Source of the DNA: Arcobacteraceae bacterium | Lineage (GTDB): Bacteria > Campylobacterota > Campylobacteria > Campylobacterales > Arcobacteraceae | Assembly (NCBI GenBank): GCA_023138835.1 | Contig: JAGLOP010000003.1 | Span: 99,225-163,224 of the forward strand | DNA length: 64,000 nucleotides | Direction: 5' to 3' | Shown here: positions 16,930 to 24,434 of the stretch, in pieces | How positions within the stretch are numbered: position 1 is the first letter of the stretch | Layout of the letters: each line of letters begins with the position of its first letter | The notes under the pieces: model-generated | The model's database searches: none | Told to the model about the DNA's origin: nothing | What the model saw: the letters and a program-made list of their open reading frames with translations, nothing else | Program-made: the position numbers and the translations under genes

Positions 16930-17349
16930 TTACTTTTTATTGATGATATAAGTTACTACATCACCTTTTTCTTGTGCGGTTCCAACTCTATTGTAAACAT
17001 CTCTAAAATTTCTTCTGAGCCATTTTTTGACATTTTTAACTTTTGTAAATCTTGAAGAATCTGCCAATGGAGAGAGCGGTTCAATCACTTTATTGGTATT
17101 TACATTTATACCTTTCTTTGATAAATCACTTGAATGGCAGCTAACACAAGAGATAAGTTTACCCTTTTTGCCAATATACTTAGTTGTGAAAATCTTTTCA
17201 CCTCTTATGTAGTCAAATCCTTTAAATTTTGGATTTTCTTTTTGTGCTTGTGTCTCTAAAGTTTTCATATATTCTTTCATTGAGGTATTTAACTCAACTG
17301 CATGAACTAATGAAACCATAATAACCAAAGCTGTTAATATTTTTTTCAT
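16930..17349 (-). CDS. SHP-like monoheme cytochrome c (DUF1924)
   Basis: 139 residues, signal peptide to about residue 17, one haem site CVSCHSSDLSKKGIN near residue 68, and PLSPLADSSRFTKVKNVKKWLRRNF, which is typical of DUF1924/sphaeroides haem protein relatives. In SHP of Rhodobacter the haem is high spin and can bind oxygen or NO via an Asn ligand; I cannot assign the ligand here. First gene of SHP-DHC-cytochrome b-CpxP-like-RR-HK. AAGGAG upstream; the promoter at 17374-17402 is unusually complete. Confidence 0.82.
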   Translation of the reverse strand: MKKILTALVIMVSLVHAVELNTSMKEYMKTLETQAQKENPKFKGFDYIRGEKIFTTKYIGKKGKLISCVSCHSSDLSKKGINVNTNKVIEPLSPLADSSRFTKVKNVKKWLRRNFRDVYNRVGTAQEKGDVVTYIINKK

Positions 17350-17373
17350 CTTCTAACTCCTTTTAACTTTTTG

Positions 17374-17435
17374 ATATTAAAAGTATAAGGGAAGTTTGTC
17401 AATATTGTATTTACTGTTATTTACAGTTTCTTTAC
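17374..17435 (-). promoter_or_regulatory. Promoter and triple-repeat operator of the SHP operon
   Basis: Minus-strand -35 TTGACA (17402-17397), 17-base spacer, -10 TAATAT (17379-17374). Directly upstream are three GTAAA half-sites (plus-strand TTTAC at 17410-17414, 17420-17424 and 17431-17435) spaced 10 and 11 bases, as for an OmpR-family regulator. The likely binder is the response regulator encoded in the same operon. Confidence 0.7.
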
Positions 17436-17496
17436 AAATAGAAGAAAGATTTTGATTTTATATTTTTGATGATATTTATTTAGTATGATAATAAAT

Positions 17497-17528
17497 ACAG
17501 ATAACACTTCAAAGTTGGTGTTATCTGT
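17497..17528 (-). terminator. Hairpin terminator after EF-2
   Basis: Perfect 11-bp stem ACAGATAACAC (17497-17507) and GTGTTATCTGT (17518-17528) with a 10-base loop, followed on the minus strand by ATTTATTAT. A second smaller hairpin (GACTATC at 17543-17549 with GATAGTC at 17556-17562) sits between it and the EF-2 stop. Confidence 0.65.
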
Positions 17529-17567
17529 ACGTTAGATGTAGAGACTATCTAAATTGATAGTCCTTAT

Positions 17568-18182
17568 TTACCTTTTTCTCATTTGATTTGCAATAAACTC
17601 TTGCTTGTTTACTCTTCCATCATTGTTTCTATCAATATCCGAGAATTTAGTCTGATTACCACTGTTTCTCATCATTTTACCTTGTGATGCTTGTTGTTGC
17701 ATTCTTTGAGCTCTAGCCTCATTCATCTCATTGCTAGTTAAATATCCGTCACCGTTTAAATCGTAACTTTCAAATGTCGGCATATTTCGTCTCATACCTT
17801 GCTTATTTCCTTGTCTATTATTCATCTTCCCTTGTTTTTTAGAACCTCTATTGGCTCTGTTTTTTTGCATCTGTGCATTTTGCCCCTCTAACAATTCCAT
17901 TTTAGTTATTCTTCCATCACTATTGGCATCAAAAACTTCAAATTCAGGAGCATTTCCAGCTTTTCTCATAGCTTTACCTTGAGCTGCTTTTTTTGACATT
18001 CTCCTAGCTCTTGCATCATAAAATTCACTCTGACTTACAAAATTATCATTATTGCTATCATAAACTGAAAATGAAATAGGACCTCTATCAGGTATATTTT
18101 GTGCTACTAAACTACTAGACACCATTGATAAAGCACCAACAACCACAAGACTTAAATTCACTTTTTTTACTAAATTTTTCAT
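17568..18182 (-). CDS. Secreted four-EF-hand protein (EF-2)
   Basis: 204 residues, signal peptide (LSLVVVGALSMVSSSLVAQ), then four EF-hand loops: DSNNDNFVSQSE, DANSDGRITKME, DLNGDGYLTSNE and DRNNDGRVNKQE, joined by basic Met/Gln/Asn-rich linkers. It is a close paralogue of EF-1 in the arsenic island, including the RGPISF start, the ARR linker and GNAPEFEVFDANSDG. It is monocistronic between the RND operon and the SHP operon. The ribosome binding site lies in a run of eight G, so expression may vary with tract length. Divalent cation binding is the family expectation; the role is unknown. Confidence 0.85.
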   Translation of the reverse strand: MKNLVKKVNLSLVVVGALSMVSSSLVAQNIPDRGPISFSVYDSNNDNFVSQSEFYDARARRMSKKAAQGKAMRKAGNAPEFEVFDANSDGRITKMELLEGQNAQMQKNRANRGSKKQGKMNNRQGNKQGMRRNMPTFESYDLNGDGYLTSNEMNEARAQRMQQQASQGKMMRNSGNQTKFSDIDRNNDGRVNKQEFIANQMRKR

Positions 18183-18189
18183 AATTTCA

Positions 18190-18211
18190 CCCCCCCCATG
18201 TAGATATTATA
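18190..18211 (-). promoter_or_regulatory. EF-2 promoter with G8 homopolymer ribosome binding site
   Basis: Minus-strand -10 TATAAT at 18211-18206, then eight G (plus-strand C at 18190-18197) followed by TGAAATT and the ATG at 18182. The G-run is the Shine-Dalgarno sequence itself. Poly-G of eight or more is the classic slippage tract of Campylobacterota. Confidence 0.7.
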
Positions 18212-18244
18212 CTAAGTATATCATTAACAAAATAATAAAGTCGT

Positions 18245-18282
18245 GAAAAAAATAGCTGTTTCTTAAAACTTTTAAGTTAGCT
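18245..18282 (-). terminator. Terminator of the receptor-DCCP-RND operon
   Basis: Around the RND stop codon the minus strand has AGCT (18282-18279), then CTTAAAA-G-TTTTAAG (18276-18262, perfect arms), then AGCT (18257-18254) and a run of seven T. It separates the operon from EF-2. Confidence 0.55.
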
Positions 18283-21200
18283 TTTCTTCAATCCATGCAA
18301 AAAATTATACATAACAGGAAGATAAAAAAGATTTAATATTGTTCCCCATAAAAGCCCAAATCCAATAGTAACCGCAAGCGGCTGAAAAGTCACTGCTTGA
18401 GCAGATGCAAAAAATATCAATGATGAAAGACCTATAATAGTTGTGATAGATGTAAGTATAATAGGTCTGAATCTTCTTTTTGCAAGATCAAATATATCAT
18501 CTTTATGTTTAGCAGTTTTTATTGTAGCCATCATAATAATACCGTCATTTACAATAACTCCAGCAAGTCCCAATGCACCTATCAAAGATGGCAGAGAGAT
18601 ATTTAATCCCATTATATAATGACCTATAAATACCCCTAGAAAAGAAAATGGTATTACTGACATAACTATAAAAGTTTCTCTTAAAGAATTAAAAAGATAA
18701 AGCATAGCCATAAAGATTAAAATTATAGCAAGTGCAGAGGCTAAAACCATTTCAGCTTCTAAAGTTTTCTTTTGCTCTGCTTCCCCTTTAAACTTTAATC
18801 TTATCCCCTCTTTCTTTAATTTTTTTATAATAGGTTCTATTTTTTCCATAACTTCACTTGCCGTTATAACAGACGGATTTACATTTGCAAAAACATAAAA
18901 ATTTGTTTCACCGTCATCTTTAACCAATCTTTCTAAAGAGTGTATCTTTTCAAATTTACATATATCTTTTAGAAGTACAAATGAACCATCTTTTAGAGGA
19001 ATTTCAAGTCTATTAAAATGTGAGAAATCATCTTTATTGAGTGATTTAATTTTTACATCTAAAAGCTCTTTATCATCAAATATTACACCACTGGTCTTTG
19101 AAAGGTAGAGGTCTGAGATATAAGTACCTAGATATTTTTCTGTAATTCCCAGTTTTTCACCATAACTGTTTATTTTTAATTTTATCTCATCCGCACCCAT
19201 TTTAATATTATCTCCAAAATATTTTATCCCTTCAATATTCTCAAAACCATTTTCTATATCTCTAACCGCTTTTATAGCTTTTTGATAATTATCACTTACA
19301 ACACCAATTCGAATATCAGCTTTTACATGACCCATTCGTCTCTCAACAACCATTAGATTGCTTAATTTAAATCTTTTTTTATATTTTTGTTTTTTTAGCC
19401 ATGATCTTAGACTTTTTGATATTTTTTGTGAAGATATATCTCTTGTTCTATCTTTATCATCATAGTAAAAGCTTAAATATGGAGTGATATAAATATCAAC
19501 AAAATTTGAAGGCTTTTTCTTATAAAGTTCAATTGAGATATATCCAACATAAGGATACATTTCTGCACTTCCTGTGGCACTTCTTCTATATCCGGCAGTT
19601 GAACTTACATTTTTAACAAAAAATCTATCTCTGTTTTTTAATATATCTTTCTCTATAGTTTGTACTATTTCTAATGATTCCTCAAGAGTGGTTGTAGGTT
19701 TTGCTTTAAATGTTATATTTATTGACGTTGCATCAAAAGATTGGAACATTTGAAATTTAGAATGCTTGATACCGCTATAAATTAAAACAGGTACTATTAT
19801 TATAAAAACAAGTAAAAAACTTTTTTGAAATCTTACAAATATTCGTAATAGTTTCGAATATAGCTCGTTTACCCTATCCCACGAAAGCGTTCTTGAATTT
19901 TTACTTAATGTATGAGTAGCATGGATGGGCAAGAAAACAAATGACTCTATAAGCGAAGCAATTACCAAGGCACTAAATGCAATAGGTACAAGCTGTATTA
20001 TCTCTCCTAATCTTCCACTTAACATCAATAAAGGTATAAAAGCAAACAAAGTTGTCAAAGTTGCAAGAGTTACTGGCTTTGCCACCTCTTTTGTACCTAA
20101 AAATGCAGCCTCTTTTGCTGAATACCCTTTTTCAATATATTGTTGTATATTTTCACTGACCACTATGGCATCATCAACAATAATACCAATAGCTATTAAA
20201 ACACCTATTAAAGAATTTACATTTATACTGTATCCTGTAAAATAAAAATAGATGCTCCCTATCATAAAAGATGTCGGTATACCCAGTGCTATGATAAATG
20301 CCATACGGATATTTATAAGTAAAAAGGTTAAAAAAGTTATAAGTATCACTGCTAATAAAATATTTGAAATAACAATATTCAGCCTGTCTTTGATTATAGT
20401 AGATTGATCCCTTCTAATATCAAAATCAACATCTTTAACATCCATTTTAGATATAAGTTTATTTATATTGTCAGCTATTTTTATCGCATCACCTTTTGGG
20501 TTTTGTGAAACTGCCAAAGTTATGGAGTTTTTACCATTCATACTGGCTAAGGTTGCAGAGTCTTCATAGCGTTTATTAATTTTTGCTATATCTTTTAACA
20601 TAATCATTTGGTCATTGATATTTAAGATGGTATTTTCAAATTCATTTGCAAATTTTTTACCATTAGATGTAGAGAGATAATACTGTTCTTTAACATCTTC
20701 AATTTTACCCAAAGGATATATATATGATAATTCAGAAATTATCTGTAATATCTCCTCCAAAGAAAGATTGTATGCATCAATTTTTTTCTCATCAATCAAA
20801 ATTTCATAAAAGCGGTCAGAGTCCCCAAATATCGTTACATCAGAAATATCTTTTAGTGAAAGAAGTCTGCTTTTAAAACTTTTTGCCAAATCTTTTAATT
20901 TGTAATTCGGCAACTTTGTGGAAAGTATGGATACATGCATTATACTTCTTGAATGAGCTGCAGTTCTTACAACAGGTTCATCCATATCACTTGGAAGATT
21001 TGATTTAATAGAAGTTATAGCATCTTTAACATCTTCGGTTACTTTTAATTTATCAGCCCCTTTATCAAGTTCTAAAATTATAGTAAATCTACCTGGAGAT
21101 ATAACGGAGGTAATGGAATCTACGCCATCAATATTTTTTGTTTCATCCTCTATTTCTTGAACTGCCATTTTGTTTAATATATCAACAGAAGCCCCGCTGT

Positions 21201-21357
21201 AACTTCCTCTAACAGTTACAGAATGAGGCTCAATAGTAGGAGAGATCTCTTTTGGTATTTGAGTATAAGAATAAATTCCTACTGCAAAAAGTAGGAAAAA
21301 TAGAGTATAGTTTATTTTGTAGTTTTCAATAAAAAATTTTAATACTCTATCAAACAT
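18277..21357 (-). CDS. RND-family efflux permease (HAE1/AcrB-like)
   Basis: 1026 residues with the 12-helix RND plan: helix 1 at the N-terminus (NYTLFFLLFAVGIYSYTQIP), a periplasmic porter domain, the helix 2-6 block with GVLIAIGIIVDDAIVVSENI holding the proton-relay acidic pair DD, a second porter domain, and the closing block with GALGLAGVIVNDGIIMM. No membrane-fusion protein or outer-membrane channel gene is adjacent, which is unusual for HAE1. It is the last gene of the seven-gene receptor operon, 5 bases after the activase, so its substrate probably relates to that system (metal, metal complex or a reduction product). Confidence 0.9.
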   Translation of the reverse strand: MFDRVLKFFIENYKINYTLFFLLFAVGIYSYTQIPKEISPTIEPHSVTVRGSYSGASVDILNKMAVQEIEDETKNIDGVDSITSVISPGRFTIILELDKGADKLKVTEDVKDAITSIKSNLPSDMDEPVVRTAAHSRSIMHVSILSTKLPNYKLKDLAKSFKSRLLSLKDISDVTIFGDSDRFYEILIDEKKIDAYNLSLEEILQIISELSYIYPLGKIEDVKEQYYLSTSNGKKFANEFENTILNINDQMIMLKDIAKINKRYEDSATLASMNGKNSITLAVSQNPKGDAIKIADNINKLISKMDVKDVDFDIRRDQSTIIKDRLNIVISNILLAVILITFLTFLLINIRMAFIIALGIPTSFMIGSIYFYFTGYSINVNSLIGVLIAIGIIVDDAIVVSENIQQYIEKGYSAKEAAFLGTKEVAKPVTLATLTTLFAFIPLLMLSGRLGEIIQLVPIAFSALVIASLIESFVFLPIHATHTLSKNSRTLSWDRVNELYSKLLRIFVRFQKSFLLVFIIIVPVLIYSGIKHSKFQMFQSFDATSINITFKAKPTTTLEESLEIVQTIEKDILKNRDRFFVKNVSSTAGYRRSATGSAEMYPYVGYISIELYKKKPSNFVDIYITPYLSFYYDDKDRTRDISSQKISKSLRSWLKKQKYKKRFKLSNLMVVERRMGHVKADIRIGVVSDNYQKAIKAVRDIENGFENIEGIKYFGDNIKMGADEIKLKINSYGEKLGITEKYLGTYISDLYLSKTSGVIFDDKELLDVKIKSLNKDDFSHFNRLEIPLKDGSFVLLKDICKFEKIHSLERLVKDDGETNFYVFANVNPSVITASEVMEKIEPIIKKLKKEGIRLKFKGEAEQKKTLEAEMVLASALAIILIFMAMLYLFNSLRETFIVMSVIPFSFLGVFIGHYIMGLNISLPSLIGALGLAGVIVNDGIIMMATIKTAKHKDDIFDLAKRRFRPIILTSITTIIGLSSLIFFASAQAVTFQPLAVTIGFGLLWGTILNLFYLPVMYNFLHGLKKS

Positions 21358-21362
21358 AAATT

Positions 21363-22184
21363 CTAATTATCCTCATCTTTATTTGTAATTTCATACTCAT
21401 ACGATTCATGTGCTAATATTGCAGCTCCGTATGAAGTGGTAATTTGTGGAAACTCAGGGATAAAAATCTCTTTTCCCAATTCATTTTCAATAGCATAAAC
21501 CAAACCACCATTAAGTGCAGGTCCACCATCAAAATATATTCCCTCTTTTATACCAACTCTTTTTACAAGTTTTATAACTCTTTTTGCAATAGAGTAGTGA
21601 ACCCCGGCAACTATATCTTCAACACTATGGTTATTTCCTAAAAGTCCTATTATCTCTGATTCTGCAAATACTGCACAAGTACTGTTAATTGCAAGTGGCG
21701 TACCTTCTGATTTAAAATGACACTCACCTAACTCATCAACTTCAAGTTCCAAATTCATAGCAACCACATCCAAAAATTTTCCAGTTCCTGCGGCACATCT
21801 GTCATTCATAGCAAAGTTTACTACATTTCCCTCACTATCAAGTGAGATAGCTTTTGAATCCTGACCACCTATATTTATAATGGTCTTTATTTCGCAATTC
21901 TGTCCGGCAGCTGCAACTGCACCAATTGCATTTGCTGTTATCTCACTTATATTTTCATCTGCTTCTTTAAATAATTTTCTTCCATATCCTGTTGAAACAG
22001 TATATACTAAATCTTTTTCATCAATACTTAACTCTTCAAGCATCTCTTTTAAACTTTGTTTTGCATACTTATAAAACATACTACCGCTGGCACTTATTTT
22101 ATGTCCTACTAATTGCTTACTTTCATCTACCAGTGCTACTTTTATAGCGGTTGAGCCTATATCTATCCCTGCGAAATATTTCAC
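21363..22184 (-). CDS. DCCP/2-hydroxyacyl-CoA dehydratase activase (BadF/HgdC family ATPase)
   Basis: 273 residues, single ASKHA-type ATPase domain. FAGIDIGSTAIKVALVD is the phosphate loop; INIGGQDSKAISLD and FDGGPALNGGLVYAIENELG are further family motifs. The two Cys that bridge a [4Fe-4S] cluster at the dimer interface are present: NDRCAAGTGKFLD near residue 133 and NSTCAVFAESEIIG near 170. It hydrolyses ATP to push a low-potential electron into a partner. The partner is clearly the DCCP gene directly upstream, which it overlaps by 4 bases. Cytosolic and expected to be oxygen sensitive. Confidence 0.92.
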   Translation of the reverse strand: MKYFAGIDIGSTAIKVALVDESKQLVGHKISASGSMFYKYAKQSLKEMLEELSIDEKDLVYTVSTGYGRKLFKEADENISEITANAIGAVAAAGQNCEIKTIINIGGQDSKAISLDSEGNVVNFAMNDRCAAGTGKFLDVVAMNLELEVDELGECHFKSEGTPLAINSTCAVFAESEIIGLLGNNHSVEDIVAGVHYSIAKRVIKLVKRVGIKEGIYFDGGPALNGGLVYAIENELGKEIFIPEFPQITTSYGAAILAHESYEYEITNKDEDN

Positions 22185-23461
22185 TTCTGTTTCCTTCTTC
22201 TGTTTTTAAGCGACTCTACAAATGCCTCTATTCTAGTTGTTAGTTGTCCTAAGTGACTTGGAGAATAATCACTTTCAAGATAAAGTATAGGTATTTTTTC
22301 TTTTTCCATTGCCATTAAAACTGATCTTTGTTCCATCTCATATACTTGACATCCTGCAAATGCTTGATAAACAACACCCTCAGCTTTATAGTCTTTAACT
22401 AAATCTATTATTCTTCTTATTCTATCATTATTTTTTGTAAAAATTGGACAGGTACACCCTTTTAAGTATCTATCAGCAACCGAATCAACCATATCATTTA
22501 CAAACCACTCATCAACACTTACCATATCGTTAAACATTCTATTTGAACTGCAAGTTTCATCTGCAACAATTATAGCATCTGATTGTTCAATCAAAAGTGG
22601 TATTTTTAGATTTGGAAATATTGGAGGGGAACCAGTATAAACAATTCTTGGACTTCTTTTATGTGCAGCATTTACTTCATCTTTAACTCTTTGTTCACAC
22701 TCTTTTAAAAGTAGTTTTACAGCTTCCATCCAATTATCTATTTTATCAAAAAAGAATGCATTGGTAACTAAAAACATATCTTTTCCTAAAATAGGTGATT
22801 TACTGTTTTTTCGCAAACTATTTAGTTGATGATAAAGGTATTGAGCATAACCAACTTTTTTAATGGCCTCTTTTAATTTCTTTTTTGTCAGCTTTTTATT
22901 TAAATCAAGTGATAACTCTTTTGTAAATTTTCTTACACTTCTTCGCCAATACTCACGGCTCTCTGCACTCTCTTTTGTTCGTGGAAACTCCATATCATAA
23001 ACACTATAACCCATATCTTCAATTATAGCTCCTGATTTTGCTTTTTGGTCACAAGTAGTTGGAGAGATTATCACATCCGGTTTATCTGTAAAATTTTGTG
23101 ATGCAAACTGTCCTACGGTTGCTTTTACCAAAGGACATGATTTTGCAGGAAGTAAGTCACTTCCAATTTCATCATCTGTATAAAAACCATTACATAATCT
23201 AACAGGTACAGCATCCAGTGCGTATATTACCTCTGAGGGCACTTGAATACACATCGTTCCAACTTTTGCTTTGTCATCATGCAAAGACTCATGTTTGCAA
23301 TGTACTTTTTCATAAAGATCATAAAAATAATTCATAGCTTTAGGGTGCTGGGTAAAGTCCTCTTTTATTGTATTAAGTACTTTAATAGCTTCCATCGCTT
23401 TATGGCGATTTTGCCTCTCTTTTGGAGTTTCTATTTTGTGTTTTTTAATATCTTTAGTCAT
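22181..23461 (-). CDS. Double-cubane-cluster ATP-dependent reductase (DCCP, 2-hydroxyacyl-CoA dehydratase superfamily)
   Basis: 426 residues. Conserved Cys spread as in DCCP: GTMCIQVPSEVIYALDAVP near residue 70, RLCNGFY near 90, KSCPLVKA near 109, SPTTCDQK near 138, ADETCSSNRM near 302, KGCTCPIF near 333 and AGCQVYEMEQ near 368. One characterised DCCP family holds an [Fe8S9] double cubane and reduces small molecules such as acetylene and azide when driven by its ATPase. No CoA-utilising enzyme is nearby, so a fermentative dehydratase role is unlikely. It overlaps the NapH-like gene and the activase gene by a few bases each. Physiological substrate unknown. Confidence 0.88.
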   Translation of the reverse strand: MTKDIKKHKIETPKERQNRHKAMEAIKVLNTIKEDFTQHPKAMNYFYDLYEKVHCKHESLHDDKAKVGTMCIQVPSEVIYALDAVPVRLCNGFYTDDEIGSDLLPAKSCPLVKATVGQFASQNFTDKPDVIISPTTCDQKAKSGAIIEDMGYSVYDMEFPRTKESAESREYWRRSVRKFTKELSLDLNKKLTKKKLKEAIKKVGYAQYLYHQLNSLRKNSKSPILGKDMFLVTNAFFFDKIDNWMEAVKLLLKECEQRVKDEVNAAHKRSPRIVYTGSPPIFPNLKIPLLIEQSDAIIVADETCSSNRMFNDMVSVDEWFVNDMVDSVADRYLKGCTCPIFTKNNDRIRRIIDLVKDYKAEGVVYQAFAGCQVYEMEQRSVLMAMEKEKIPILYLESDYSPSHLGQLTTRIEAFVESLKNRRRKQK

Positions 23462-24434
23462 CTTTTTTCTCCCACTTATCCATCTGCATCCTTTTTGTAA
23501 AACCGCCTTTAGTTGAAGTAAATACTTTCATATTTAAAATATCTACATGCAAAGCATCATCTTCAGGGCAGGCAGCTACACATTTCATACAAAGAATACA
23601 ATCATCTCTTAAAATATTTTTACTTGTTATATCATCAGCTATATCTTTTATCTGCATATCACAGACATTGTAACAATCGCCGCATTTAGTACATTTATCA
23701 CCATCTTTTTTAAGTTTTATAAGTGCAGCATCACTAAAGATATAATGCATTGCACTCATAGGGCAGAAAAAACAGAAAAATCTTTTTTTGATAAATGACC
23801 CTACAAAAAACAAACCTGTAATAATCAATCCTAAAGAGGTCAAAATCATCGCACTTTTTGTTGAGAAATTTAAACTCCATTGTGAAGTATCGCCAACAAA
23901 CAGAGGTGTTATCATACGTCCTGGACATATTTCACAAAAAGCAGTTCTCCACTCGCCGCCCAATAGTCCCATACCAACACCCATAGGTGCTAAGATTACA
24001 AGGGCTAACATAAGATATTTTATTTTTTTGAGCTTTTGGAATTGAGGTTGAGTGTAAGTGCTGTATCTAATACCCATTCTTTTTCGCAAACTTGTAAGCC
24101 AATCTTGCATAGTCCCTAAAGGGCAGGCATAACCACACCAAGCTTTATTAAATACGATAAACCATACTAAGAAAGTTATAAAACCAATTAAAACTGAGAT
24201 ACTAGCTACACTGAAAAGTACATCTAAAGGGCGGGCAAGTTGATGCTGTAATGGTAAAAAATAACACATTCCCCCAACTTCTCTATCATATCCACATGAA
24301 AATATAGGGATACTATTTCCTAAATTTATAGAAAAATATCCCCCATATATAAAGATTATAAAAAAGAACAGCTGCAGCCAAAAACGAAATCTACTTATAT
24401 CTGCATTGTTTATAAAATCTTTAATCTTTTGCAT
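23454..24434 (-). CDS. NapH-like membrane ferredoxin
   Basis: 326 residues from ATG 24434, decided by AGAGGTG upstream; it overlaps the stop of the fusion gene by 14 bases. About four membrane helices with two cluster-type CxxxCP motifs (WCGYACPLGTMQDW and FFCFFCPMSAMHY), plus CEICPGRM. A C-terminal 2[4Fe-4S] ferredoxin has CTKCGDCYNVC and CILCMKCVAACPEDD. NapH and NosH homologues carry electrons from quinol across the inner membrane. Here, co-translated with a DCCP, it is a candidate electron source for the ATP-dependent reductase, or takes part with the upstream fusion in periplasmic reduction. Confidence 0.88.
   Translation of the reverse strand: MQKIKDFINNADISRFRFWLQLFFFIIFIYGGYFSINLGNSIPIFSCGYDREVGGMCYFLPLQHQLARPLDVLFSVASISVLIGFITFLVWFIVFNKAWCGYACPLGTMQDWLTSLRKRMGIRYSTYTQPQFQKLKKIKYLMLALVILAPMGVGMGLLGGEWRTAFCEICPGRMITPLFVGDTSQWSLNFSTKSAMILTSLGLIITGLFFVGSFIKKRFFCFFCPMSAMHYIFSDAALIKLKKDGDKCTKCGDCYNVCDMQIKDIADDITSKNILRDDCILCMKCVAACPEDDALHVDILNMKVFTSTKGGFTKRMQMDKWEKKDD

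Noticed and set aside
22181..23461. Annotation as 2-hydroxyglutaryl-CoA or benzoyl-CoA-type enzyme
   Set aside because: No second subunit and no CoA-pathway genes; a single-subunit Cys pattern fits DCCP better.
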